Assembly: GCF_010509075.1 (NCBI RefSeq)
Contig: NZ_CP048433.1
Span: forward strand, 620,001 to 684,000
Direction of reading: 5' to 3'
Length of the DNA stretch: 64,000 bases
DNA from: Collinsella aerofaciens ATCC 25986
Lineage (GTDB): Bacteria; Actinomycetota; Coriobacteriia; Coriobacteriales; Coriobacteriaceae
Part shown: positions 7,307-16,876 of the stretch, in pieces
Layout of the letters: every line of letters starts with the position of its first letter
Numbering within the stretch: the stretch's first letter is position 1
The notes under the pieces: model-generated
Database searches by the model: none
What the model saw: the letters and a program-made list of their open reading frames with translations, nothing else
Told to the model about the DNA's origin: nothing
Position numbers and translations under genes: made by a program

Positions 7307-8583
7307 TAACGCTTGAGCCGCGGCGCGATACGAGCCGGCAGCTTCGCAACAATACGAACGCCGCCCTCAAGATATTCCTCGTGCAAAAGGGTTCCCTGTT
7401 CATGCACCAGCGTGATGAGAGCGCCCTCGCGATACGGGATATCAGCAGAGAGCAACACATCGGTGGCAGCCGCCTCACGAGCAATACGGTCGACGAGATC
7501 GTCGAGTCCCTCGCCCGTCTGGGCCGAGAACAGCACGGCCTCGGGATAGCGACGACGGAAACTCAATCGATCAACGCTATCGAGAAGATCGATTTTATTG
7601 AATACCGTAAGCGTCAAACGCTCGCCGGCACCGATCTCGTCAAGAACGCGATCGACTGCCTCGAGCTGGCGCTCGTAGTCCTCGTCAGAGGCATCCACAA
7701 CTTTAAGGATCAGATCGGCACCAAGAACCTCAGACAGCGTCGATTTAAAGGCATCGACCAGACCATGCGGCAGCTTTTGAATAAAGCCGACGGTATCAGT
7801 AATCGTCATGCCGCGACCGCCGGGCAGGCGATACGAACGCGTCGTCGGGTCGAGCGTAGCAAACAGCTTGTCCTGCGAAAGTACCGTAGAGCCGGTCAGG
7901 CGATTGAGCAACGTCGATTTACCGGCATTGGTATAACCGGCTAACGCGACGCGAAACGCCGGTGACTCAATGCGGCTCTTGGACTGGACATCGCGACGCT
8001 GTTCAACCTGCTTGAGCTCACGACGAAGCGCGGCAATCTTATTGCGAATCAAGCGACGGTCAACCTCGAGCTGGCTTTCACCCTGGCCAAAGCGCGAACC
8101 GATGCCGCCGCGCGTCTGCTCCTTGGCAAGATGGCTCCACATGCCACGCAGACGAGGCAACAGATATTGAAGCTGCGCCAGCTGTACCTGTAGGCGTCCC
8201 TCACGCGTCTGAGCATGCAGGCCAAAGATATCCAAGATCAGTGCTGTACGATCGATAATCTTTACCGGCTCGCCCACGGCTTTCTCCAAATAGGATTGCT
8301 GCGAGGGCGTCAGGTCGTCGTCAAAAATAACGACATCGGCATCCATGCGATGCACCAGGCCGCACAGCTCTTCAACCTTACCGGAACCGATAAACGATTT
8401 TGGATACGGCTTAACCAGACGCTGTGACAAACGCGCCACGCACTGGGCGCCAGCCGTATGGGCCAGGCGCTCAAGCTCGTCAAGCGAACGATCGAGCGGC
8501 CATGCATTGTCGCGCCACTCAACACCAACTAATATGGCACGCTCGGGCTCGGGTGCCGTGGGAACAAGGGGGAAACGGGCCAT
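7294..8583 (-). CDS. hflX: GTPase HflX
   Basis: A 429-residue ribosome-associated GTPase of the OBG-HflX group, known to split or rescue stalled ribosomes under stress. The N-terminal HflX domain contains KSFIGSGKVEEL; a glycine-rich linker (QTRGGIGSRFGQGE) follows, then the G domain with GYTNAGKS at 216-223, DTVGF at 263-267 and NKID at 329-332, and a short C-terminal domain. Start overlaps the miaA stop (TAATG), so it is the last gene of the recA-miaA run. Confidence 0.96.
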   Translation of the reverse strand: MARFPLVPTAPEPERAILVGVEWRDNAWPLDRSLDELERLAHTAGAQCVARLSQRLVKPYPKSFIGSGKVEELCGLVHRMDADVVIFDDDLTPSQQSYLEKAVGEPVKIIDRTALILDIFGLHAQTREGRLQVQLAQLQYLLPRLRGMWSHLAKEQTRGGIGSRFGQGESQLEVDRRLIRNKIAALRRELKQVEQRRDVQSKSRIESPAFRVALAGYTNAGKSTLLNRLTGSTVLSQDKLFATLDPTTRSYRLPGGRGMTITDTVGFIQKLPHGLVDAFKSTLSEVLGADLILKVVDASDEDYERQLEAVDRVLDEIGAGERLTLTVFNKIDLLDSVDRLSFRRRYPEAVLFSAQTGEGLDDLVDRIAREAAATDVLLSADIPYREGALITLVHEQGTLLHEEYLEGGVRIVAKLPARIAPRLKRYHTE

Positions 8584-9521
8584 TAGGCAGCCTCAATACG
8601 ATGCAGGATGTCCTCAACGACCTTATCGATCGTAAACTCGTCCATATCAAACCACACGATACGGTCATCGCGCTTAAACCACGAAAGCTGACGCTTGGCA
8701 TAACGACGCGAACGCATCTTAATGAGCTCGCGAGCCTCATCCATGCTCATCACGCCATTAAAAGCATCGATAATCTCTTTATAGCCAATTGCCTGCATCG
8801 ACGTCAGGGCATCTCCCAGCCCCTGGTCCATCAGACCGCGAACCTCATCGACAAGACCCTGTTCAAACATCAGATCGACACGTAGGTTAATGCGCTCGTA
8901 GAGAACCTCGCGATTACGCGTCAGACCAAACCATAGAGCATGATAATGCTCGCGCGGAACACTAAACTGACTTTTTTGCTGTGCATAGGAGATACCATCA
9001 TCGTGCATTTCGAGCGCACGAATCACGCGGCGAACATTATGGGGGTGGATGACCGCAGCGGACTCGGGGTCACGCTCGGCAAGCAGGGCATGCAGTTCTT
9101 CCTCACCAATACGCTCGGCAAGCTCCTGATAGCCCGCACGGCGATCGTCCTCAAGTTCGCCCGAGGGAAAGTCCATCTCATCGAGGGCGGCCTTGAGATA
9201 CAGCCCCGTACCTCCGCAAAAAACCGGCAGGCAACCCGAACCAAGGAGACGTTCAACATGCGCGCGAGCGTCAGCCTGATAAAGCGCAGCAGAATATGCC
9301 ACACCCGGCTCTACAATGTCGACGAGACGCAGCGGCGCCGTACACTCATCGGGCGCCATCTTTGCGGTACCGATGTCCATGCCGCGATAGATTTGCATCG
9401 CATCGCACGACAGCACTTCGGACGAAAGACGAGCGGCCAAACGGTCGGCAACATCACTCTTACCAACCGCCGTCGGACCGACGATCGCGACGGCGGAAAG
9501 ACCTGCCCCGGGAGAAACCAT
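8583..9521 (-). CDS. miaA: tRNA dimethylallyltransferase
   Basis: A 312-residue enzyme that transfers dimethylallyl to N6 of A37 in tRNAs reading UNN codons. The P-loop GPTAVGKS lies near residues 15-22, followed by SCDAMQIYRGMDIGTAK, FCGGTGLYLKAAL, and NVRRVIRALE. Its product is the substrate of MiaB, encoded directly upstream with a one-base stop/start overlap. Confidence 0.97.
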   Translation of the reverse strand: MVSPGAGLSAVAIVGPTAVGKSDVADRLAARLSSEVLSCDAMQIYRGMDIGTAKMAPDECTAPLRLVDIVEPGVAYSAALYQADARAHVERLLGSGCLPVFCGGTGLYLKAALDEMDFPSGELEDDRRAGYQELAERIGEEELHALLAERDPESAAVIHPHNVRRVIRALEMHDDGISYAQQKSQFSVPREHYHALWFGLTRNREVLYERINLRVDLMFEQGLVDEVRGLMDQGLGDALTSMQAIGYKEIIDAFNGVMSMDEARELIKMRSRRYAKRQLSWFKRDDRIVWFDMDEFTIDKVVEDILHRIEAA

Positions 9522-10891
9522 TAGCGCGGCTCGCCCACAACGGAGCCGGACAAATACCAGGTCTTGGCAACGTCAACGTCAACATCAACGATCTTGCCAA
9601 CAAGCTGATCGATGCTGTAGCCCTCGGGGATGGGCGCATGAACGGTCTGATTCTTAGGACTCTTGCCCAGCAGGACCGCGTCGTTCTTTTTACTCGTTCC
9701 CTCAATGAGCGCCGGAACCACAGTATGAAGCTCACCCTGGTTATACTCGTGTGCCGTGGTCTCGATAACCTTAACCAGGCGGTTGAAACGCTCGAGAATA
9801 ACCTCATGCGGCGTAGGATCGTCAATCTCTGCGGCCGGGGTACCGGCGCGCTTGGAATAAATGAAGGTATAGGCCTGGGCATAGCGAACCGTCTCGGCAA
9901 GCGAGAGCGTCTGCTCAAAGTCTTCTTCAGTCTCGCCCGGGAAGCCAACGATAATGTCGGTCGAGAGTGCGATATCGGGCATACGGTTGCGAATGCGATC
10001 GACCAGGCCCAAATAGTCCTCGCGTGTATAACGGCGATTCATCTCTTTGAGGATCCGCGTCGAACCTGACTGGACGGCCAGGTGCAGCTGCGGCATAACA
10101 GCAGGCGTCTCGGCCATGGCGTCGATGGTCTCGGGCAGCAGATCCTTGGGATGCGAAGACGTAAAGAAGATGCGCTCCACACCCGTATCGCCCACGGCAC
10201 GCAGCAGATCGGCAAAACGCGGCTTGCCAAACAGATCGCGACCATATGAGTTAACGTTTTGGCCCAGCAGCGTAATCTCACGCACGCCCTGGCGCACCAA
10301 ACCGGTCACCTCGTCGACAATCTCCTCGAAGGGGCGGCTCTTTTCGCGACCGCGCACGTACGGCACGATGCAATAGGTGCAGAAATTATTGCAGCCCGTC
10401 ATGATGGGCACCCAGGCGTGATACTGGGTCTCGCGATGCCACGGCATGCTCATGGCATCCGTATCCTCATGCTCATTGGTGCGGATATGACGCTTACCAT
10501 CAAGGAACGCCTCGGCAATGAGCTCGGCCACATGTGCGATGGAATGCGTGCCAAAGATGACATTGACGTTATCGACGTTGGTGAGCAGGCCCTCGCCATC
10601 GCGCTGCGCGATGCAACCACCAACGGCAACCACGCGCTTGCCCGAAGGCGAAGGCGGCAGGCTTTTGCAGGAATTGCACTGACCGTACAGGCGAGTATCG
10701 GCGGCCTCGCGCACGCAGCATGTCATGAAGACAACGATATCGGCATGCGCGGGATCGAGCGCCATGAGGCAGCCATACGAATCAAGCAGACCGCTCACAC
10801 GCTCGGAGTCGTGCTGATTCATCTGGCAGCCAAAGGTGCGGATAAAGTAGGTTTTACCGGCAAGAATATCGCGTACGGAACGCTGGTCCAT
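9521..10891 (-). CDS. miaB: tRNA-2-methylthio-N6-dimethylallyladenosine synthase
   Basis: A 456-residue radical-SAM methylthiotransferase acting on i6A37. N-terminal UPF0004 domain with FGCQMNQHDSE; radical-SAM cluster motif CNNFCTYC within TGCNNFCTYCIVP; C-terminal TRAM domain ending the protein. Two ATGs, 10897 and 10891, follow AGGA; the second has the better spacing (nine bases) and is used here. The TTG at 10924 has no ribosome site. Followed immediately by miaA, which makes its substrate. Confidence 0.96.
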   Translation of the reverse strand: MDQRSVRDILAGKTYFIRTFGCQMNQHDSERVSGLLDSYGCLMALDPAHADIVVFMTCCVREAADTRLYGQCNSCKSLPPSPSGKRVVAVGGCIAQRDGEGLLTNVDNVNVIFGTHSIAHVAELIAEAFLDGKRHIRTNEHEDTDAMSMPWHRETQYHAWVPIMTGCNNFCTYCIVPYVRGREKSRPFEEIVDEVTGLVRQGVREITLLGQNVNSYGRDLFGKPRFADLLRAVGDTGVERIFFTSSHPKDLLPETIDAMAETPAVMPQLHLAVQSGSTRILKEMNRRYTREDYLGLVDRIRNRMPDIALSTDIIVGFPGETEEDFEQTLSLAETVRYAQAYTFIYSKRAGTPAAEIDDPTPHEVILERFNRLVKVIETTAHEYNQGELHTVVPALIEGTSKKNDAVLLGKSPKNQTVHAPIPEGYSIDQLVGKIVDVDVDVAKTWYLSGSVVGEPR

Positions 10892-10936
10892 GTGCATAAG
10901 TCCTAACGATGGGGAGCGAAACAAGGCAAGCAGAAG

Positions 10937-11254
10937 CTATGCCACAGGCTTAACATCATCCATGACGACGTTATCCATAGCAGCTCGATTGATCTGGTGA
11001 ACGTAGATAGAAAGGCGGATGGCCGTGCGCGACTCCCCGTTAATGAGGATGTCGGAGAACACGGGCGCGCAGGAAATATCAAAACCGGTTGGAATCAAAA
11101 AACCGCGCGCGATAGCCACGGCCTTAATGGCCTGGTTGACCGCACCGGCGCCGACACACTGGATGTTGACGGGTACACCATCCTTGACCATGCCGGCGAT
11201 GGCGCCGGCAACGGACGCGGGCGATGATTTGCTTGATACCTTCAGGCAATCCAT
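10937..11254 (-). CDS. spoVS: SpoVS-like Alba-fold protein
   Basis: A 105-residue protein that matches stage V sporulation protein S throughout: KVSSKSSPASVAGAIAG, QCVGAGAVNQAIKAVAIARG, FSDI and TAIRLSIYV. SpoVS has an Alba-like fold, suggesting nucleic-acid binding, and is widespread in non-sporulating bacteria. The start is set by AGGAG seven bases before the ATG at 11254; the longer frame to 11329 has none. It sits between miaB and a MutL-like ATPase, in a recA/RNase Y context, which points to nucleic-acid metabolism rather than sporulation. Confidence 0.93.
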   Translation of the reverse strand: MDCLKVSSKSSPASVAGAIAGMVKDGVPVNIQCVGAGAVNQAIKAVAIARGFLIPTGFDISCAPVFSDILINGESRTAIRLSIYVHQINRAAMDNVVMDDVKPVA

Positions 11255-11328
11255 GAAGAAACTCCTGCGTTTAAAAGTACGTTTTAACTGCAATAACTGT
11301 ATCGTACCGAGTGGACTCGGTAAAGGCA

Positions 11329-12414
11329 CTATTCCTCTTTGGCAAGATCGAAGGTCACAGTGATTCGATCACGCGAAACACGAATCTTTGGGTCGCCGCA
11401 AAGGTTGAGATAGTACCGGGCGGCAAGGTCATTAAAGTCCCGCTCCACAGCACGCGAAAACTGTGCCATGTCATCCTTGGCAATACGTAGCCCGCGACGA
11501 TCCTTCGCGAGATCGACAGGAGCCGGCGCATGCGAGGAAGAATCACGCTCGCGCAGCAGACGCGCAGTCACACCGCGAACGGGCTTAATCTGCCCTGCCA
11601 AAATGCGATGTGCCGTGCGCTCGGACATCTCAAGACCCAAACCCGAGCAGATACGGATAAAGTCCTCGGCATCGGAGGCAAGGCCTAAACGATCGACAAC
11701 CGGAAGCTCGCTCTCGTCGTCAATGAACAGGAGACGAGACGTATCGAGCCGACTTGACGCCTGAGCATAAAGGGTCGCGGCAATCTCAGACGGAGAACCA
11801 AGATAGACATCGCAACCACGCAACTCCTCGAGCGCAAACTCACAAGCAGCGCGAATAATATTATGCGGACCGCGAGCACAGACATAACGTCCGTCCTCAT
11901 CCTTGACGGCCTGGGGCCAGCTGGACTGATCGGCACGCTCGCTGAGGCGGTCGGCTGCAACGCTCACCTTAAAGGCTGAACCAAGATCGACGCCGGACGT
12001 GACCACACGGGCCTCGTCGGTGTTCTGCTTGATCGAAAACAATGCCATGCCACGACCGTGAACGCCCCAACGGTCCATCTTCATGCTCTCAAGCTTGGAG
12101 GTAACGCGGGCATCGAAGATTCGCTCTTGCATATCCTGCGGAACGCCCGAACCGTTATCCAGAAAGACAAGCGTGCGAACGCCATCTTCCTTGGTCGTAG
12201 CGAGATAGACTTTGTCGGCGCCGGCATCGCGAGCATTACGGAGCATTTCGATGACGATATCCTCGACATGCTGAATGTCGTGCTTTGCCTGGCGCCGCTC
12301 GGCCTCCGAAACGCGGAGGCGGACATACCCCTCGCCAAGGTTCTCCTCGACGCGAAGGTTGCCCTCCCCCGACATCGACGCGATAAATGAGATGAGCTCG
12401 TTCGCGTCGCTCAT
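11329..12414 (-). CDS. MutL-like GHKL ATPase of unknown function
   Basis: A 361-residue protein with a GHKL (Bergerat) ATP site at the N-terminus: N-box with Glu56 and Asn60 (EMLRNARDAGADKVYL), DNGSG at 86-90, a TSK triplet at 105-107 and the lid GVHGRGMAL at 117-125. The order and wording resemble MutL more than histidine kinases. The C-terminal half has no MutL endonuclease motif, kinase dimerisation domain or membrane segment that I can recognise. Start codon is one base after the rny stop. Substrate and role unknown. Confidence 0.8.
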   Translation of the reverse strand: MSDANELISFIASMSGEGNLRVEENLGEGYVRLRVSEAERRQAKHDIQHVEDIVIEMLRNARDAGADKVYLATTKEDGVRTLVFLDNGSGVPQDMQERIFDARVTSKLESMKMDRWGVHGRGMALFSIKQNTDEARVVTSGVDLGSAFKVSVAADRLSERADQSSWPQAVKDEDGRYVCARGPHNIIRAACEFALEELRGCDVYLGSPSEIAATLYAQASSRLDTSRLLFIDDESELPVVDRLGLASDAEDFIRICSGLGLEMSERTAHRILAGQIKPVRGVTARLLRERDSSSHAPAPVDLAKDRRGLRIAKDDMAQFSRAVERDFNDLAARYYLNLCGDPKIRVSRDRITVTFDLAKEE

Positions 12415-12415
12415 G

Positions 12416-13972
12416 TTATTTAGCGATATCGACAGCGCGGCTCTCGCGAATCACGACGACGCGCACCTGACCGGGATACTCCATCTCTTCCTCGATCTGA
12501 TGGGCGATATCGTGAGCCAGGACCGTGGACTGGGCATCAGAGATCTTGTCCGGCTGAACCATGACGTGGACCTCGCGACCAGCCTGCATGGCATAGGTAC
12601 GCTCGACGCCATCATGGGAGTTGGCGATCTCCTCGAGCTTCTCAAGACGCTTGATGTAGTTCTCGGCAGACTCGCGACGGGCACCGGGGCGAGAGGCAGA
12701 GACAGCATCGGCGGCCTGTACCAGGACATCGAGCACCGTGTTGGGGTCGACGTCGGCATGGTGAGCCTCGATAGCGTGGACGATAACGGGCTTCTCGCCA
12801 TAACGGCGGGCAAGCTCGGCGCCGATGACGGCATGCGGGCCCTCGACGTCATGGTCGATTGCCTTGCCCAGGTCGTGCAGCAGGCCGGCGCGCTTGGCGG
12901 TCACAACGTCCAGGCCAAGCTCGGAAGCCATCACGCCGCACAGGTCAGAGACTTCGAGGGAGTGCTGAAGCACGTTCTGACCAAACGAGGTACGGTAGCG
13001 CAGGGCACCAAGGGTCTTGACGATCTCGGGATGCAGGTCGTGGATGCCGGTATCGAAGGCAGCCTGCTCGCCAGCCTCGCGCACGCGCTGCTGAACCAGG
13101 TCGGCAGCCTTGTGATACATCTCCTCGATGCGGGCGGGGTGAATGCGGCCGTCGGCGATGAGGTTCTCGAGGGCAACACGAGCGGTCTCACGACGGACCG
13201 GGTCGAAGCTCGAAAGAACGACGGTCTCGGGCGTATCGTCGATCACGAGGTTGACGCCGGAAACCTGCTCGAAGGTCCGGATGTTGCGACCCTCGCGACC
13301 GATGATACGGCCCTTGAGGTCATCAGAGGGAATGTGCACGGAGGTAACGGTGACCTCGGCAGTGTGGTCGGCAGCGCAGCGCTGAATCGCCAGGGACAGA
13401 ATCTCCTGGGCGGTCTTGTGGCACTCGGCGCGAACCTGCTGCTCGGACTCGCGAATGATCGTGGCAGCCTCGTGGGTGACCTCGCCGCGAACCTTATCGA
13501 GGAGCTCCTTGTGGGCGTCCTCGCGGGTCAGGTCGGCGATACGCTCGAGCTCGGAGGTCTGCTTGGCGCAGAGCTCCTCAAGCTCGCGGGAGCGCTTCTC
13601 GACCTGACCGGCCTGGCTGGACAGCTGGTGCTCACGCTTGTCGAGAGCGTCGTTTCGGCGATCAAGGGACTCCTCGCGCTGCATCACACGGTTCTCGAGC
13701 GTACGAATCTCGCTCTTACGCTGCTTGTCCTCGGCCTCGGCGGCCTGCTTGTTCTTGATGATCTCCTCTTTAGCCTCGAGCAGAGCCTCTTTTTTGAGGG
13801 TCTCGGCCTGACGCTTAGCATCACCGATCAGGGACTCAGCCTGTGCGTGTGCCGACTGGATCTTTTCGTCGGCCTCGTGAAGACTACCCTGCTTGGCGGT
13901 GCGCATGTAGGCAATGGCGGCGATGGCACCCAAAACGATGCCAACGAGCGCTGCGATGATAGGCATGCTCAC
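12416..13972 (-). CDS. rny: Ribonuclease Y
   Basis: A 518-residue membrane-anchored endoribonuclease that starts bulk mRNA decay. One transmembrane helix (about 4-22), a long charged coiled coil (about 30-190), a KH domain with [15 protein letters not shown], and an HD domain with catalytic [10 protein letters not shown]. Length is that of the family. It stands 251 bases after recX, so it probably has its own promoter. Confidence 0.97.
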   Translation of the reverse strand: MSMPIIAALVGIVLGAIAAIAYMRTAKQGSLHEADEKIQSAHAQAESLIGDAKRQAETLKKEALLEAKEEIIKNKQAAEAEDKQRKSEIRTLENRVMQREESLDRRNDALDKREHQLSSQAGQVEKRSRELEELCAKQTSELERIADLTREDAHKELLDKVRGEVTHEAATIIRESEQQVRAECHKTAQEILSLAIQRCAADHTAEVTVTSVHIPSDDLKGRIIGREGRNIRTFEQVSGVNLVIDDTPETVVLSSFDPVRRETARVALENLIADGRIHPARIEEMYHKAADLVQQRVREAGEQAAFDTGIHDLHPEIVKTLGALRYRTSFGQNVLQHSLEVSDLCGVMASELGLDVVTAKRAGLLHDLGKAIDHDVEGPHAVIGAELARRYGEKPVIVHAIEAHHADVDPNTVLDVLVQAADAVSASRPGARRESAENYIKRLEKLEEIANSHDGVERTYAMQAGREVHVMVQPDKISDAQSTVLAHDIAHQIEEEMEYPGQVRVVVIRESRAVDIAK

Positions 13973-14223
13973 TCCTTTTTATGGATTCGTTACACAACAA
14001 AGCGAACCGTCCTTACGAACGGCTCGCGACATTTGAGTAATATGGGCGCAGCTTATGCGGGTCGGATACAGATAAACATATAAACAAACTCATCACAGAT
14101 GAGCACATATCACAAAGCAAATGACAGTGTTTATCGTACGTTGAACCACAACAACTGTCAAATAAATGGCCCCGGCACGGCGGCTAAAACGCGGTGAACG
14201 GCAGGGCCACAAAGCGCATACGC

Positions 14224-14916
14224 CTAAACCGCACATTCCTCGCGTTCGGCATCGAGACGTGCCTTAACGGCATCGGCGGCGATGTGATACGAGAAGCCCT
14301 TGCCCATCAAAAACCGAACCAGTTTTTCGAATCCGCGCGTCTCTGGAACACGCCGCTTGGCGAGCAGGGCTGACGCACGCGCCAAATCGTCTTCGACGGC
14401 AAAATAATCCTCGGGATAACCGGGAATGTCATCGAGCACGACATGACGGCGCTTGAGCTCGGTCTCGATTTTGCGCTGTCCCCAACCGCGCCGCTTGCGC
14501 TCCTCGATAAAGTACGAGCAAAAGCGGTTCTCGTCTAAAAAGTGATACTCGGTGGCGCGCTCGACGGCGAAATCGATCGCGGGCTGGTGAAAGCCGTAGC
14601 GAGCCAGCTTGTCACAGACCTCACCCGTCGCATGGTCGCGGCGCGATAACATCTCGGTCACCATGGTAAGTGCACATTGACGCTCGATGAGCTGCACCGC
14701 CTCACGAAAGTTGTCCCAATCACAGGGCAGATCGGGGCGATTTTTGACATACAGGCGCGCGACCCGCACGGGAATCCAAATGGACCGCTCAAAACCGCCC
14801 TCAAGCTCACAATCGATATGTGCGCAAGGCTTTTTGGACGCATACCCGCTCGAGAACGAGGAGGCCGCCTTCTTATCGGGAAAGACGACCGTGGCCTCGG
14901 TCACCGTATACGACAT
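14224..14916 (-). CDS. recX: Regulatory protein RecX
   Basis: A 230-residue RecX, which binds RecA filaments and limits their extension. The three-helix repeats are visible in order: EMLSRRDHATGEVCDKLARYGF, DENRFCSYFIEERKRRGWGQ, and FEKLVRFLMGKGFSYHIAADAVKA. About 75 N-terminal residues precede the first repeat, with no recognised domain. It begins 11 bases after the recA stop, the usual recA-recX arrangement. Confidence 0.92.
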   Translation of the reverse strand: MSYTVTEATVVFPDKKAASSFSSGYASKKPCAHIDCELEGGFERSIWIPVRVARLYVKNRPDLPCDWDNFREAVQLIERQCALTMVTEMLSRRDHATGEVCDKLARYGFHQPAIDFAVERATEYHFLDENRFCSYFIEERKRRGWGQRKIETELKRRHVVLDDIPGYPEDYFAVEDDLARASALLAKRRVPETRGFEKLVRFLMGKGFSYHIAADAVKARLDAEREECAV

Positions 14917-14927
14917 GAGCGTAACCG

Positions 14928-16076
14928 CTACTCGTCGTCATCATCGAGCATGGCGGAACCATCGATGGCGTAAAGCTCGTCAAACTCCTCAGGCGCAGGC
15001 TGATCGGTCAGCTCGACCTCGGACGGAGCATCGTCATCAAACTCAAGTCCGCAGGCAAGGCGGACCTTATGCTCAATCTCGTCAGCGCAATCGGGGTGTT
15101 CGCGCAGGAACGCCTTGGCGGCCTCGCGACCGTTGCCGAGCTTGTCCTCGCCATAGGCAAACCAGGAGCCCATCTTCTTGCAGATGCCGCACTCGACAGC
15201 CATGTCCAGAATCGAGCCCTCCTTAGAGATGCCCGTACCGTACATGATGTCGAACTCAGCAGAACGGAACGGAGCTGCCACCTTGTTCTTAACGACCTTG
15301 GCGCGCACGCGGTTACCGATAACCTCGTCCTTAAGCTTAATGCTGTCGATACGGCGAATGTCGATACGCACCGAAGAGAAGAACTTAAGGGCGCGGCCGC
15401 CCGTCGTAGTCTCGGGGTTGCCGAACATGACGCCGATCTTCTCACGCAGCTGGTTAATGAAGATGCACGTCGTGTTGGACTTGGACAGCGAGCCGGCGAG
15501 CTTGCGGAGCGCCTGGCTCATCAGGCGAGCCTGAAGACCGACCGTAGTATCGCCGATTTCTCCCTCGATCTCGGCACGCGGGGTCAGCGCGGCGACGGAG
15601 TCGACGACGATGGCATCGATGGCGCCGGAACGCACGAGCATGTCAACAATCTCGAGCGCCTGCTCGCCCGTATCGGGCTGGGAAATGAGCACCTCGTCGA
15701 TATCCACGCCGATGCGCGCGGCATACGTGGGATCAAGCGCGTGCTCGGCATCGATAAATGCCACAACGCCACCCATTGCCTGGGCCTCGGCCAGGATCTC
15801 GAGCGAAAGCGTCGTCTTACCGGAGGACTCAGGACCGTAAATCTCGACGATACGGCCGCGCGGCACGCCGCCGATACCCAGCGCGGCATCGAGGGCCAGG
15901 GCGCCCGTGGGAATGGCCTCGACCTCGAGCTCGGGACCACCGTCGCCGTACCTCATGATGGAACCCTGGCCGAATTTCTTCTCGATCTCGGCCTTGGTGG
16001 TGGCGATCATCTCATCGCGCTCTTTACCCGTCGTGCGAGCATGAACGGTACGTACGGGACCTGAATTCTTGGCCAT
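14928..16076 (-). CDS. recA: Recombinase RecA
   Basis: A 382-residue strand-exchange protein and LexA co-protease. Walker A GPESSGKT, Walker B region [12 protein letters not shown], loop L1/L2 regions with [16 protein letters not shown] and [11 protein letters not shown], and the acidic C-terminal tail ending DDDDE are all visible. ATG at 16076 has AGGAGG nine bases upstream; the longer start at 16097 does not. Its upstream region holds an SOS box at 16115-16128 and a phased repeat array at 16167-16227. Confidence 0.98.
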   Translation of the reverse strand: MAKNSGPVRTVHARTTGKERDEMIATTKAEIEKKFGQGSIMRYGDGGPELEVEAIPTGALALDAALGIGGVPRGRIVEIYGPESSGKTTLSLEILAEAQAMGGVVAFIDAEHALDPTYAARIGVDIDEVLISQPDTGEQALEIVDMLVRSGAIDAIVVDSVAALTPRAEIEGEIGDTTVGLQARLMSQALRKLAGSLSKSNTTCIFINQLREKIGVMFGNPETTTGGRALKFFSSVRIDIRRIDSIKLKDEVIGNRVRAKVVKNKVAAPFRSAEFDIMYGTGISKEGSILDMAVECGICKKMGSWFAYGEDKLGNGREAAKAFLREHPDCADEIEHKVRLACGLEFDDDAPSEVELTDQPAPEEFDELYAIDGSAMLDDDDE

Positions 16077-16114
16077 GAATAGCCCTCCTCTTAACAACCT
16101 GCATCGATAATAAA

Positions 16115-16128
16115 CGAACGGCTGTTCG
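16115..16128 (-). promoter_or_regulatory. LexA (SOS) box of recA
   Basis: CGAACGGCTGTTCG matches the CGAACN4GTTCG consensus exactly, 38 bases before the recA start codon. Confidence 0.9.
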
Positions 16129-16166
16129 TGGTCAACCGTTCAGGCCAATCATATGCAGGCGGTCTT

Positions 16167-16227
16167 TCCAAAACCCAACCAAACGCCGACCAAACACTGA
16201 CCAAATGCTTGACCACAAAGGACCAAA
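16167..16227 (-). promoter_or_regulatory. Phased TTTGGT repeat array upstream of recA
   Basis: Six copies of ACCAAA or a one-mismatch variant (plus-strand reading) begin at 16167, 16178, 16189, 16200, 16212 and 16222: spacings 11, 11, 11, 12 and 10 bases, close to one helical turn. It lies 39 bases upstream of the SOS box. A closely matching segment stands upstream of comEA (44578-44595). Likely a regulator-binding array or bent DNA; no regulator is known. Confidence 0.6.
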
Positions 16228-16302
16228 TATGAACAAGGCAGGCAAAAATACATCAACAACCAGCACAAACGCCAAATGAGCCTAAGGTCCCTATCTCCAC
16301 AA

Positions 16303-16326
16303 TTAAGGGGCTCGGAGGCCCCTTAA
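16303..16326 (-). terminator. Terminator downstream of pncC
   Basis: Perfect 9-bp stem TTAAGGGGC (16303-16311) with 16318-16326 and a 6-nt loop, eight bases past the pncC stop on the minus strand. The stem itself ends in TT and is followed by a short AT-rich tail. Confidence 0.75.
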
Positions 16327-16333
16327 AACACGT

Positions 16334-16864
16334 CTATTCCATAGAGTTGAGCACAAGGGCAATGCGACCCAATGCCTCCGTGACCGCATGGGCACGAACA
16401 CACGAACGGTCGCCCTCATAGTGGCAGCGCACAGAGTCCACGACCGGCACGCCCCCATCGGCGGAACGATGCGCCCAGCCAATATAGAAAGTGCCCGCCG
16501 GATCGTCCTCAGTGCCACCGCCGGGGCCGGCATAACCCGTTGCGCTCACTGCAATATCGCTCTGGTACAGCTCCAGCGAACCCACCGCCATCTCGCGCGC
16601 GGTCTGATGCGACACCGCGGTATAGCGGTCGAGCGTCTCCCGCTCAACACCAAGAACGCGATGCTTAATCTCATCGCAATAGGTCACCGCACCGCCACGC
16701 AGCACCGCCGAGGCGCCTGGGATATCGGCAATCGTCGATGCGATCATACCCGCCGTCAGCGACTCAGCCGTCGAAACCGTCACGCCCCGAGCGCTCGCGC
16801 GCTCGACAATATCACGCGCCAGCTCCTCGTTATGTGCGGAAATCTGCTCAAAAGAGTCCGTCAT
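16334..16864 (-). CDS. pncC: Nicotinamide-nucleotide amidase (CinA C-terminal domain)
   Basis: A 176-residue stand-alone CinA C-terminal domain, which deamidates NMN to nicotinic acid mononucleotide in pyridine-nucleotide recycling. Motifs: VSTAESLTAGMIAS, the GGAVTYCDEIKHRVLGV segment, and ATGYAGPGGGTEDDPAGTFYIG. The N-terminal CinA (COG1058) half found in many Firmicutes is absent. It begins 12 bases after the pgsA stop; a GTG at 16870 is an alternative start two codons earlier. Confidence 0.92.
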   Translation of the reverse strand: MTDSFEQISAHNEELARDIVERASARGVTVSTAESLTAGMIASTIADIPGASAVLRGGAVTYCDEIKHRVLGVERETLDRYTAVSHQTAREMAVGSLELYQSDIAVSATGYAGPGGGTEDDPAGTFYIGWAHRSADGGVPVVDSVRCHYEGDRSCVRAHAVTEALGRIALVLNSME

Positions 16865-16876
16865 ACCCACCAGGAC

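Noticed and set aside
12275-14083. 602-residue plus-strand open frame opposite rny
   Set aside because: Shadow of the coiled-coil gene rny; Leu/Gly/Val-rich with no recognisable domain.
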